From contig NW_003101675.1 in assembly GCF_000003855.2 (NCBI RefSeq), forward strand, positions 904,096 through 968,095: DNA of 64,000 bases. Direction: 5' to 3'. This document shows, in pieces, positions 48,021 through 59,267 of the stretch; positions within the stretch are counted from its first letter, which is position 1; every line of letters starts with the position of its first letter. Below the pieces are notes generated by a model. It was not told the origin of the DNA. It made no database searches and was given only the letters and a program-made list of their open reading frames with translations. Made by a program: the position numbers and the translations under genes. The stretch is from Blastomyces gilchristii SLH14081 (lineage: Eukaryota > Ascomycota > Eurotiomycetes > Onygenales > Ajellomycetaceae).

Positions 48021-48485
48021 GGTGTAGCAGTGTGTATCATATCTGAATGCGATAATGATACGAAAGTATGCAGCAGAAGGCGGGTAAATGTTGTGGTAAA
48101 AAAAAAAACGCCTTGGATGAGGCCCAGAAGATGCCTGATAGCAAAGAGAAGAAAGAGGCTCTGGCGTCACAGGATGACAGAACCGCCAAGAGGCTAGCGC
48201 CACATCCAGCGATACTCTGCGTATTGTACTGTACTGTACTGTCACCCCGCCCAAAAACAACGTCATTAGCCACAACAGCCGAGATTTATTTTGAAAAGTA
48301 TTCAACGCAACTTGATTTGAAACTCGACACCGAGAGAGACAAGACATCCGCAAACCAGGGTACATTCAACTCTTTAGAATCAAACATATTTGCTTTCGCA
48401 AAGGCGCCCCCCCCCCCCCCCCCAAGAAACTTTTTGATTAGCAAGACCTGTCACAAGAGATTCAATATTGTTAAACGCTGGAAAT
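48021..48485. promoter_or_regulatory. Divergent promoter region of HUL4-like and REI1 genes
   Basis: 465 bp between start codons. Holds a short repeat (GTACT)n near 48226-48242 and a run of 17 C at 48407-48423 in the probable REI1 leader. No core motif is assigned. Confidence 0.5.
48407..48423. repeat. Poly(C) run of 17
   Basis: Uninterrupted C17 about 63 bp before the REI1 start codon. Confidence 0.95.
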
Positions 48486-50086
48486 ATGACCCCCGCAGTC
48501 GCCGGACACAGCGGAGAACTCACCTCTGATGGGTCTCTGAATATAGCAGCTACGCATCCGTTTACTTGCAATACATGCCAGGTTGCTTTCAGAAACAGCG
48601 ATGCCCAGAGAACCCATATGCGGAGTGATTGGCAGTACGTATATATTCTGTCCCTGTTCCCTATCGTAAATCCGATATATGTTAATACCTCTTGTGTAGT
48701 CGATATAATTTAAAGCGTCGAGTCGCATCTCTTCCCCCACTGTCTTCTGAGATATTTGCTGAGAAAGTCCTTACGGCTCAGGCAGCGAATTCTGCCGCTG
48801 CAGCCAAAGCCTCCTTCGAAAAAACATGTGCAGCCTGCCAGAAAACATTCTTCAGTGAAAATGCCTTCTTGAATCATATGGCCAGCCAGAAACATAGGTC
48901 GAGGGAAGCGCAACTGCGGAAAAGCGGAGCCCTTCAGGATGAAACTGCTTCCGTGATGAGTGGCACATTTTCTCTGGGAGAACCGATCAATACAGGGGAG
49001 CCCGCCGCTGCTCCCCCTGCCACTTCCATCCAGGAATCCGCCGCAGAGGCTGAATTCTCCAAGATCGTGGACGCAATGAAAGATACCACCATCGATAGCG
49101 AGGATCCATTATCGAAGCGTCCATCCAGGCCAACTCATTCTTCAGTTGCTGGAGCTCGTCAGGCGTCACCAAGTGGCACTGAACCCGAGTATGATGAGGA
49201 CTATGCGTTAACCCACTGCATGTTTTGCAACCACAATTCAGCAAGTGTGAAACAAAATGTCCTCCACATGAGGAAGTTCCACGGGATGTTTGTGCCTGAG
49301 CAAGGATACCTGATGGATGGCGAGGGGCTGTTGAAATATCTCTTCGACAAAATCACAAAGAACAACGAGTGTCTATACTGCCATAAGATCAAGTCAAGCG
49401 CCGCAGCGATTCAGACACACATGCGGGATAAGGGGCATTGCATGATTGCGTTCAGTACGGAGGACGAGATGCTCGAAGTGGGGCAATTTTACGACTTTTC
49501 CAGCACCTATTCTGACGACGAGGATGGATCAACGTCCGCAACGGGATCTCCCACTAGTGATGCCAAGGATATCAACGATGAGGAGGGGTGGGAAACGGAG
49601 AGCTCAGTATCATCATTTGACGACAGGGATGCGCTGTATACTGATTACGAGCTACATCTTCCATCTGGACGGACGGCAGGACATCGCTCTCTGTTCAAAT
49701 ACTTCCGACAGAATCTACGGAACTATCCAACTCCGGAGGAACGTCTTTTACGCCAGCGGACAATTACGGACGCTGCACAGAATCCGGACGTACACGACAA
49801 TGACGCTAGCGTCAGGAGAAACCAGTCACTTGTTACGAGAGCGGAGGGCGGTCTTGGTATGATTGGTGCGAGCGATAGCCAGAAGCGGTGGGTCAAGGCA
49901 GCGGAGGTTAGAGAGACACGGAGTGAACAGAAAGCGAAGAAGCAATATGAATGGGGCCTTCATAAGAGGGGTAATTTCCAGAAGCACTTCAGGGTAAGTC
50001 ATCCCAGCTCATGTTTCAGATTTCACACCATGTTCGTTCATTTACTAACTCTTAACTCTCAATTGCAGGATCATCTCCTCCAGTAA
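48486..50086 (+). CDS. REI1: Cytoplasmic 60S ribosome biogenesis factor REI1 (zinc-finger protein)
   Basis: Three exons (48486-48634, 48700-49993, 50069-50086) give 486 residues. Four C2H2-type fingers are visible: FTCNTCQVAFRNSDAQRTHM continuing RSDWHRYNLKRRVASLPP (the join across intron 1), CAACQKTFFSENAFLNHM, CMFCNHNSASVKQNVLHM and CLYCHKIKSSAAAIQTHM. An acidic linker and the C-terminal block LHLPSGRTAGHRSLFKYFRQ follow, the conserved REI1 signature. The last exon is only 18 bp (DHLLQ plus stop). Rei1 acts on late cytoplasmic pre-60S particles in release and recycling of shuttling factors. The upstream frame start at 48468 is TTG, so ATG 48486 is used. Confidence 0.95.
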
Positions 50087-50735
50087 TCGGTCTGAATGGA
50101 TTGCGTGCGGTTGATATTCCTGATCTTCTCACGTCACATACTCCTCTTTTTTTTTTTTTTTCTTTTTTCGCGCTGTAGTTGGACACTTTGGCAGCTCGAT
50201 GTAATGTACAGTACATACTCTGTTAATCAGGTCCACGAACGATAGATAACTGTAACTAATGAATTTCGAATTGAGGCGAGCTGATCGTTGCTTCATCTCA
50301 AGCCTATGATACAGGTAGCAGCTTACAATTTAAAAACTTTTCATATCAGATACCACAAGTGGGAATAATTCTACATTTCCATCCTCACATAACAGTAGTA
50401 TATAATTAACGTCCATTCGCAAATGCCACAACAGCACTAGGGAAAATGAAATGTAAATAGAGGCAAGTTCCCTACAAAAGGACGCGGTCATATTACCCAT
50501 AAAATAGTCAACGAAGACCTCGTTATTATTTATGTAGCCGGGGTTAAAAAACAAAGGTGAAGAAAAACAGAGATAAGAAGAAGAAAAAGGACATACGGTA
50601 CAAGATCCTCATCGAGATGTAATCAATCTTCATACATGAAGGAGGAAATTCACTTCAAAGTGACAGGCGATCCAGTGGTCCTGCTAAAAGCTCCAAAATC
50701 GAAAGAAAATAGTACGCCAACGTAAGATACATTAA
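50087..50735. other. Convergent intergenic region
   Basis: 3' regions of REI1 and the MAM3-like gene, with a T-rich run near 50149-50165. No gene is supported. Confidence 0.6.
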
Positions 50736-53156
50736 TCAGAGAAGCAGACGTTGCGTTTCATCATCATCGCCCTGATCCGTAGATTTGGAACCACCTCCGC
50801 CCTTCCGCTTTCTACGACGTTTCTTCTTCACAACATGACCGCCATCATCATCATAATCGCCACCATTATCGGCCGGCAAGGCTTCATTACCACTTGCGGA
50901 AGTAAGAGCTTGTGTTGTATGCGCTCGATCGGGGCCAGGGGAGACAACAGGCACCCCGTCTTCATCAGTTGTGCCATCACTACTCGTATGCAGAATCACC
51001 TTGCGGATTCCGTTGCTATCGACGACCTGCTCTGTGATGCTGCCGCTGCGAGCCGGGCCATGTTGGCGACGATGGTCGCGGGCCTTTTGCGCTTCCAACG
51101 AACCGGCGCTGTTTGGCCCGCTGCGGTGTGAGTGGGTGCTGGGGGTTCGAGATGCGATTACGTTCTCAGATTTAGGAGTAGTCAGGTTCAGGGTGCTACG
51201 GTCATGTCGCGGGCTCGAACTGTGGGTACTGACTTCGTCTATCGTCTCTGTGGGTTGGGTGGAATCGGTTGCTTTCCCCATTGTGCCATAGGAGGCTTGC
51301 ACGGCCAGGACGGCATCGCTTGCAGTCTTCCCTGCCGAACGGATCTGAGATGGGGGTCGTGTTGTTAGAGCACTACTAGTTTCCGATGGTCGGGGTTGGG
51401 AGATTGTAGATTGGCGATCCGAGCTGGTCGCTTCGCCCGGCTTAATTTTAACTGCCTGGTATCTTGTTTGCCGTGGGCGACTGGCGAGATTCGAAGGGCC
51501 TAGGTGCTTCAAATGTTCACGGATTTCCGGAGTTGGACCCCGTTTGATAATCGGAGCCTCTACTGAGTCGGCGTTGTCAAAGGTACCTGACTTTCGGAAA
51601 TAGAATGAGGTCTGTGGTGGTGAGCTATAATCCGCTGCAGAATGTCTGCGGGGAAGTGTGTCGCTGGTCGTAGGCTCTGCGTGCGCTACATGATTGTCGG
51701 ACAAGTCTATAAGATTGCCATGCATATGCGGGGGTTCTGCAACAATTTGGCCTTTCGGAACGCGGGACTTGGGTGCGGGGGCCATACGACGTATAGCTTT
51801 ATGTACATCAATGAAGACATCGGACTCGTCGATGATTTCCCTATCGAGTATTAGTTAGACATTCCTCGGCACCAGGGTTATTTACACGTACTCTCCAATC
51901 AGCTCCTCGATGACATCCTCGAGGGTAACTACTCCCAGTGCTCCGTGATCTTCACCGGGATATTCTGAAACTAGAACCATATGAGACTTTCCTTCTTGGA
52001 AAAAGTTGACAATATCCAGACAGCTAGTTTCAGCACGAGTTTCTGGCAGCGTTGCAAGCGCAAAATCTCTCACTAGCTTGCAGTCTTCTGGATCATAGGT
52101 AATGAGCATCTTCACCAGCAACATGCCAACAAAATTATGTGGCTCATCCGGCGCATGTATCGGAATTCGGGAGTATCCCTGGGACAAGATTAAATCCATC
52201 ATCTTTTCATCCAACACTGTGTCGGCGGGAATAGTGAAAACGTCTTCCATTGGAATCATAATGCTGCCCACAGACTTCTCTTTGAGGTCAAGGACAGCAG
52301 TAATAATGGTAACCTCATCAGAGTTGAGCTGTTCTCCAGCCTGTCCCAGATTTTTATGCAACGTAACCAGAGTCTTCAACCCAGCTTTTTTATATACAGT
52401 TCCGTGATCTTCGCCCAAAATTCTATCAAGCAACTTGGCGATGGGCCATGAAATCGGTGACGTGATATACATCAGAAATAGAACGCAAGGCGCCATCCAT
52501 GCTCCGATGGGTAAACCATAACGGACACAGATCGACTGGGGAACGACCTCGCCAAAAACGACTACACCAGCGTCAGGACCAAGCAATAGAAGTATATGGG
52601 GAAAGCAGGGCACATACCGATGAGTGCTGTACTGCCCAATACAGCTGGCCAGCCGCCTCCCAATGACCGATCAAGGATAATAGGGAGCGTTTCATTGGTG
52701 ATGACGTTGCTAAGCAATAACGTAACCAAAACCCAGTGTTTACCCCGCTTCAAGAGCTTCAATACCTTCTCGGCATGTTTCTTTTCAGCGCCTTCGCCTG
52801 AAGTTTTTATGACCTGGAGGTAGACTTCATCCTGGTGTATGGAAGAAAAATTAGCATGAGTATTTTACGGTGGCGCAAAAGGAGTAAAAGAGGGAAACCA
52901 GCGGGCGCAATACCTGACCCATAAGGGCAATTGTTAACCCAGCGAAAGCACCACCACTAATCACCAGGGCCGCAGCTATCGAGAGATATAGCCACAGGCT
53001 GGGATCATCGGGAGCTTTGCCATCATCCTGGGTATGGAGTTGGAGGGAGCTCAGGATGGGAAAGGCAGAGATGGTAGGAAGCTGTGCCGCTGCGAGAAGC
53101 AGTTTGGCAACCACCAGCGCTACAGATCGTCCGGCCACATGCTGGTTCGGATACAT
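50736..53156 (-). CDS. MAM3: MAM3/CNNM-type membrane protein (DUF21 plus CBS pair)
   Basis: Four exons on the minus strand (53156-52914, 52831-52618, 52561-51892, 51840-50736) give 743 residues. An N-terminal signal-anchor is followed by the DUF21/CNNM transmembrane domain ([58 protein letters not shown]). The CBS-pair region follows ([57 protein letters not shown]). The last 370 residues are disordered, Ser/Thr/Pro-rich, and end with a Lys/Arg cluster ([12 protein letters not shown]) and an acidic tail. Yeast Mam3 is a vacuolar-membrane protein involved in metal (Mn, Mg, Fe) homeostasis; the animal CNNM proteins handle Mg2+. All splice phases agree. Confidence 0.93.
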
Positions 53157-55016
53157 AGGAGAACCCTTTGAGACAAGTGGTTAATACGCATGGAAGAAGG
53201 TATGTACAGATCTGTACGTAGTTTAGTACCTATGAACTGCGGCTGGCTGGACGTACCTCGATGAAACAAGTTATATCAGGTCACGCAACAGTGCGTATCG
53301 AATTCCTTAAAGAAAGAGAGTATAAGGAAATGTGTCTGAAAACAGCCGGATATCCAAATCCACGAGAATAGGTCGACGTCGACAGGGGTTGGAGCGGGAG
53401 GTTTGGAACAAGGGAAAAAAGGAACCCCAGGCGCCGATCTCGGTCGCGATGTGATCATAGGAGTCTTGGCATGCAGCAAAGGTTCTGTCAGCTTATGTCA
53501 GCAAGGACCGCGCTGGCCTTCTCCGGACTATAAATTATCCGGCGCATCCAGACTTTGATGCAATCTATATAAAAGTGCTTACCACTGAACACTACTACAT
53601 GCATGATGACGGTGAAGTCTCTTGAAACATTAGCTTACTATTTGATGGACTTTGTATAGGTGCAGTGAGCTGGAAAGCACCACTGCAATGAATAAATCCA
53701 TACAAAGCTAATTAACAGGTGAAATGCAGACTTCTTTCTCAATGACTGCTCTACTACAATGGCCCCTCGCAACACTTCTGAAAGAAATCAGCTATACAAT
53801 AGTTTTAGTATTTCCACTCATTAAACTGATCTTTGAAAAGGAGGCCTGACACACTGACACCATTTAATGGCCCATTTTTGGGTTTCATGATTTTTAAGAT
53901 TTCTATTGTTTAACAACAAGAAGAACATTTCAAGGAAAAGCCCGTCTAGTTCAACTAACAAATAAGAAAATATATGAAATAGGGAGTTTCCAGAATACAA
54001 ACAAAACAACTAACTATAAGAAGAGATTTCTCATTTCACTCCTCTTTAAAATACTTTCTGCTTGCTTGTGAACAACAAACAAGCAAGAAACATATGTTGT
54101 CTACCATCTTTCTCCCACTTCTATCTTGACCAACAGACTCTTGGTTTGTCCCACATACTTAGATAGAACCGCCTAGAGAAGATTCGTTGAATATCCTACC
54201 CAACTGCCTTCTTGTTAGAATATACATATGTGAAGCAACAAGAACCCCTTCATCAAGTACAGGAAAGATGAGATGTATGAAATACAGGGGCTGACCAACC
54301 TCTACCCTTCTAGGAATCTCCTCTCCCAGTCTATATGAAATATCAACTTCCTTCACTTCTTCCTCAACCGTCCTGCTATAACTTCATTAAAATTTGTCCC
54401 ACAAGCAGAGCAAAGAAACATCGCATTCACTACAGCAACAACACTTCATAGCAGACAGTTGTGGAATTCACGCGGCCAGGCAAAACTTTGCTAAAAGAAG
54501 AGGGGGTAAGGTTGAATAACACAACACTACAACACACAACACACAACATAAAAACACCCCTCTACTCAGAGCTCCCCTTCTTCCTCTTCTCTTTCTCATT
54601 TTTTTCCTCTCGTAAAAAAAGCACTCATCATCAAACCCATAAGAATTCTTTCTCTCATTCTTCACAGCCTAACGGTGATAACTTTTTCTACCTATCTGTC
54701 CCCATCTCGACACCTCTCCTCTATCTCTCGCCTGACAAGCGCTCTTGAGCCACCAGACGGCTTCGTGATACCGTACCGCCATCAGTCTCCACTTCCATCT
54801 TCGTGACCTCCAAGCAGTCAAGTGCTAATCAGCTGTGCTCCTCTGTTAACAAAACCACGAGAAGTGATAGGAGAAGAAAAAAGGAGAAAAAAAAGTTGGT
54901 CTATGTGACAGGTCTTTTGCCCCCTTTCCCCCTTTCCCCACCTCGAAAGATCGAATCCTCGACCCAGGGGGATCAACCTTCCGGTAGTTCTCGAGACGCC
55001 AAGGGAAAGCTTGACA
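53157..55016. other. Intergenic
   Basis: MAM3-like promoter side, then AT-rich DNA with short minus-strand frames (53821-54009, 54159-54356) that lack domains. From about 54530 a pyrimidine-rich block suggests a leader of the 55017 gene. CAACACACAAC repeats occur near 54520-54550. Confidence 0.5.
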
Positions 55017-55937
55017 ATGTTTCCCCTGACGGTGCTGTGCCTGGTGTTGCTTGTGGGTAACCTTTCTGGTGGCCCAAGCACCTCTACGGCAGCCGCCGCG
55101 GTCATCACAACTACCTCGGAGAGCCCGTTGCTGGCCGCGGAGTCGATTCTCGATTCCACCATGATGTGCCCTCTGGTCTTTAGTGCGGTCCTTTTCGTCG
55201 CGTTGGCCTTGCTCAGTTTCATCCCGGTATGTGTCAGCGTGAATAAGATGCTGAGCACTGGCAAGGGCCCCATCACCGTCGCTAAGGTGATAAGGATCGT
55301 CTTCGCCAGCCTAGTTGGCAAGCACATGGTGACTGCGTGGTCATCTCTGCATACGACTCTCTCGCGTATTTACTCGCAAGACGGTGCTCTGGGTGCCGCG
55401 CGCTTCGCGGTGGATCGGGCAGTATCTGCGTTCCGTCAGACCTGGGCATACCGCCTCTACCGCTGGATTTCGCCCAGCGGACAGGTAATATCTTTCAGAA
55501 CGCTATTTGTGGGTGTTATTCATTCTTTCCCCTCCTTTGTAGCTGGGTACTATGGCCTGCTAACCGTAAGGCTAGCCGCCCTTCATGCTATATTGCGGGT
55601 ACATCAAATTCGGTGCACCAGCCTGCGCCTATCTTTCAGGCCTTCTTGCCGGGATCGCCAACGATTCCGAGTTGCGTATTTCTAGTTGTGACTATGTCAT
55701 AACTGGCATTTACGCTCCCGTGGAGAAACATAGGTGGCATGATGACCGACTGCAGAACCTTTACTGTTCTGGAGCGCTGTCCGGATTCGTCACGCGGACT
55801 GAATGGAAAGAATGGATAGAGCAAAAGCTCTATGTAAGTTACCTTGATTTTCACATGTTAGATTTTGTTAGATTTTTTCTTTTTTCTCTTTCGTTCTTTC
55901 TTTCTTTCTTTTTTAGAAAAAAGGCGCACGAAACTAA
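55017..55937 (+). CDS. Predicted membrane protein of unknown family (upstream ORF of a tandem pair)
   Basis: Exons 55017-55484, 55576-55833 and 55917-55937 give 248 residues. The start is the first ATG; upstream in frame is TTG. Residues 1-18 (MFPLTVLCLVLLVGNLSG) look like a signal peptide. A second hydrophobic segment is CPLVFSAVLFVALALLSFIP (about 51-70). Intron 1 has a perfect branch (GCTAAC) and joins SPSGQ to PPFMLYCGYIKFG in phase. The region SDSELR-like to VTRTEWKEWIEQKLY has a compact, Trp- and Cys-bearing composition. No family is recognised. With the third exon as given the product ends KKGARN, 30 bp before the next ATG. An alternative acceptor (TAG before 55959) would instead fuse it in frame to the following ORF. 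Confidence 0.5.
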
Positions 55938-55967
55938 TGAGACGGCGCGAAAACATAGTCATTGGAA

Positions 55968-58244
55968 ATGTTCCACCTTGCCCTCTTCGTGTCCTTGGTG
56001 GCGCTGGCGTTCCTGCCTACCTTCATCCTCTACACTGTCATTAGCCTGAAGGACTTTGACTATGTCATTGTCCGGAAAGCCGACCTGGCAGCAATGAAGG
56101 TTGCAGAGAACCCAACCCCGAAGAAGGCCGGGAGGGCAAGTGGTGTGATCCCCGCCAGAAACGGGACAATTGGGAATCGAACGAGCGCCAGTCAGCGCAC
56201 TTTGATGATTGACCAGTTAAAGAGCCGAATTAGGGAACTTGAAGTTTGCAACCTCGACTCTACGTCCATGATTAGGGCTCTTGAGGGAAAAAGCTGGAAT
56301 AAGGACAGAGTACTCGCCAGACTCATGAAGGACCGCGCGGATCTGCAGCTGGAGAACTCAAGAGAGCGGTCGCGACGAGAATATCTTACCGAGAAGCTGG
56401 CAAAGTCAATCAAGCAGCAAGACACGCTCAATTTAACTTCCTCCCTCAAGTTGGCGCGAGAGCAGCTGGGACAGGAACAGATGAAAGTGAAGATTGCAGA
56501 AGACATGTACAGCGCTCTCAGGACCCTTGCGGGGAACATAAATTTAGAACCGAGCCTGCACAAGTACATCCACGATTTCGACAAGATCGCTGAGAAGTGC
56601 AATGTGGACAATTTGAGTTCGTCGGCCCGCAAGGCAAGGCTAGAAGTCATGCAGCAAACCCTCAAGAACAAATTACCCTACCTGCTTAGGGAGGCAACGA
56701 TCAAGGCTTACGCGGTTCGGAACACCAGATGTGACGAGCAAATTGCCGCTATCAAGAAAAACGGCCGCCCTCAAGAGAGATCTCGAGAGTGCGCGCCGCC
56801 ATATCAATTCACTCGTAACCGAACCAGCCCAGCGTACATGCATTGCCACCCGAACGACAACCTGGCGACGAACACTGAGCTTGATGCGGTGAGACAACAA
56901 CTTGCCACAGTTGTTGCTGATCTTGAAGCGCAACGTGTTGAGACTGCCGCTATGATTGGCCTCCTGGAAGGTGAACGTAGCGCGCACGCTCTTTCCGTGG
57001 CGTCACTCAATGAGACGCACAACATGGTCGTCACCACACACTCGAGCCAAACTCAAGAGCTCAAGGTGGAGATCCGAGCAGCGAGACGGCACGGTGAAGA
57101 AGTCAGAGCAGGGAAGGACAAGGAAATCGCGGACCTTCGCCAAGAACTCGAGGCCAAGAACCAGGAAATCATAACTCATACATATGAGGTCCAGGAAAAG
57201 GGCCGGGCACTCCTCAGGATGGAGGGCGAACTTCACGAAGCCCGGGCGTTCTTTGGAACCCTTCATGTCGCCGCCAACGCCCAGACTCAAACACGAGTTA
57301 CTGGAGCCGAGCTCGCTCAACTTCAACAACAGCTGGTCACCTCCGCTACTCGAGAGGAAGCCCTCAGTGCCGAGCTTGCCCATGTTCATGGACTGCTGCG
57401 GAACATGGAGCTCGAGAACGCCCAGTCTCTAGAGCAGCAACGGCAAGCGAAAGACAATCTGATTGCACAGTATCAGACAGCCTTGTTCAGCAAGGATTTC
57501 GAGTACAAGCAGCAGATTGACCAACTCCAGTCCGCTGGCCGAGCCCTCGATGCGGAGTGTCAGAAACTGCGCGCAAGGGTCCAAGGGCACCAGGCAACCT
57601 CATCTGTGCTCGCGGACGCTAACGCAAAAGTGGTTGAATGTCGAGCACAAATCAATCATCTGATGCAGAAACTGAGCCAGCTCACCCAGGCTCCGACAGA
57701 CGATTTGACCAGACAGCATATCGAGAAACTTCGCGCGCGGGTGCAAGTTCTCGAGAAAGGGGACCGTGACAATGTCACGGACAAAATCCGGTCCACCCAA
57801 CGGATCAAGAGTCTGGAAGAGGACCTACAGAAGACCAGGGTTGCTCTCAGCAACGCCAAAGCGGAGGCGGCAAGCCCTCGCAGAGCGCTAGGGCCGAATC
57901 CGTTGAGAGCAAAAGTCGATGACTTGAACAAGGCTCTAGAGGCAAAGAATGCTGAAATAAGCGCGCTGCAGGTCCAAATTGAAACTCAGCGGGACAAGAT
58001 CAAGTCTACAGAGGATCAGCTTAGCTACCTTGTTTCCCTGGGCTGGATCCCAGCGGATAGCTCCAAGTGGCTGCAGGAAACTCCCATTCTGGAGGCAGAT
58101 GACTTGATCAAATCCGAAGTTGAGGCCACGAAAAGGGCCGGTGAGCCGCTCTACGTGCCACCAAAGAGGCAAAGGACGGAGGAGTATGAGTCCTCAGCAA
58201 TCCTGCCTGTGCCAGCCACCTGGGTGCAAATGACGGATGCGTGA
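55968..58244 (+). CDS. Membrane-anchored long coiled-coil protein, unknown family
   Basis: A single open frame of 758 residues from ATG 55968. Residues 1-27 are hydrophobic (FHLALFVSLVALAFLPTFIL), a signal-anchor. The rest, from about residue 75 to 690, is almost entirely heptad-like coiled coil rich in Glu/Lys/Gln/Ala/Arg (for example LKSRIRELEVCNLDS, IADLRQELEAKNQE, LEAKNAEISALQVQIETQ), broken near 270-310 by a Pro/Asn-rich stretch. The tail (LYVPPKRQRTEEYES) has a basic cluster. I do not recognise an orthologue; the coiled coil gives only generic similarity to tropomyosin/SMC-like proteins. An alternative 3' splice site at 55958/55959 joins this frame to the upstream gene, giving a 1003-residue product with three hydrophobic segments. 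Which model is real needs transcripts. Confidence 0.75.
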   Translation: MFHLALFVSLVALAFLPTFILYTVISLKDFDYVIVRKADLAAMKVAENPTPKKAGRASGVIPARNGTIGNRTSASQRTLMIDQLKSRIRELEVCNLDSTSMIRALEGKSWNKDRVLARLMKDRADLQLENSRERSRREYLTEKLAKSIKQQDTLNLTSSLKLAREQLGQEQMKVKIAEDMYSALRTLAGNINLEPSLHKYIHDFDKIAEKCNVDNLSSSARKARLEVMQQTLKNKLPYLLREATIKAYAVRNTRCDEQIAAIKKNGRPQERSRECAPPYQFTRNRTSPAYMHCHPNDNLATNTELDAVRQQLATVVADLEAQRVETAAMIGLLEGERSAHALSVASLNETHNMVVTTHSSQTQELKVEIRAARRHGEEVRAGKDKEIADLRQELEAKNQEIITHTYEVQEKGRALLRMEGELHEARAFFGTLHVAANAQTQTRVTGAELAQLQQQLVTSATREEALSAELAHVHGLLRNMELENAQSLEQQRQAKDNLIAQYQTALFSKDFEYKQQIDQLQSAGRALDAECQKLRARVQGHQATSSVLADANAKVVECRAQINHLMQKLSQLTQAPTDDLTRQHIEKLRARVQVLEKGDRDNVTDKIRSTQRIKSLEEDLQKTRVALSNAKAEAASPRRALGPNPLRAKVDDLNKALEAKNAEISALQVQIETQRDKIKSTEDQLSYLVSLGWIPADSSKWLQETPILEADDLIKSEVEATKRAGEPLYVPPKRQRTEEYESSAILPVPATWVQMTDA

Positions 58245-59267
58245 ACGTGCGATTAAGCACAATTATTTAGTAGGTGGTGTTTGAAGCAGACTCGACGAAC
58301 AATGACTAATTTCTGAGTCAGATCTCAGCATCCATCCAGCTAACGACAGGGATGGATAGCTTATAAATTGAAAACACCATGTCGATACTGCACTCTGTAC
58401 TTCTTGCTAAGGTAGAAGGGTAGGTGGCCCTTGGGCTGCCTGTGAATTTTAAGGCGGCGAGTTTTATATAAAACTTCGACAGAGACGAGCTAATAATTTC
58501 CTTTCAACACCATTGTGCAGCGTGCTTGCACCAGATTCAGGGGCTTCTTCGCCTAACTTTGTTATTCCTCTCTTCGTTGGAGTCGGAGTTGGTTGTCCCC
58601 GTCTACGCTGTAATATGGGCTCGATGCTGCCAAGATCCCTTCGAGACTGGGCTGGCTCGGACTGAGTGTTGATCATAGCCTCGTATTCGGGACACGATTC
58701 TTCTGCCTCTTCATGCATCGTCAATCATATGCGCTGGGCCGCTTTGAATGTTTACTTCTTCTGCAGGAGCGAACCACGGAACTCAGCCCGCCAGAACATC
58801 TTCGATAATAAAATAACGAATTCCACATACGAAATCATTGGCTGCTATCGTTGTCTGCCTGCCAATAAAATGGCAGCCCGCTTTTACGTGGGCCACTGCT
58901 GTGGCCAACGTTCAGAAAGGGTCGTATGGATCCAATCATTATTGACAGTTCTGGTGCGACAATCCAGGGCTGATCTAGTGATTCCTGGCACACGGCAGGC
59001 GCTGACGCAGCCACCATCGACGCAGCCCAAACGAGACCTTGCAGATCCGTCTCAAAACTCCGCATAAAAAGGAACACGCCTGGTGCGGATCTGGTAGACC
59101 ATTCCCAGCCTCAAATACCCGTGAAAGCGAAATAAATACCTTGATCGATTGTTCAGTCTCTAATCCTCGACGGAGTGATGTCTCCCAGACTGCTTGTATC
59201 GCTTCACACGTAGTTCTATATCGGACGGCTACAGGCTCCGAAGTTTCTGATCATTTGCCAACTCGAT
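58245..59267. other. Intergenic, possible gene remnants
   Basis: Minus-strand frame 58464-58724 contains an ATG at 58718 and a hydrophilic 84-codon product (LGSIEPILQRRRGQPTPTPT) with no family. Plus-strand frame 58666-59067 is also open. They overlap, so at most one is coding. Neither is called. The right part is the promoter of the MFS gene. Confidence 0.45.

Noticed and set aside
58464..59067. Overlapping ORFs on both strands before the MFS gene
   Set aside because: They overlap in opposite directions and neither has a domain or supporting splice structure.
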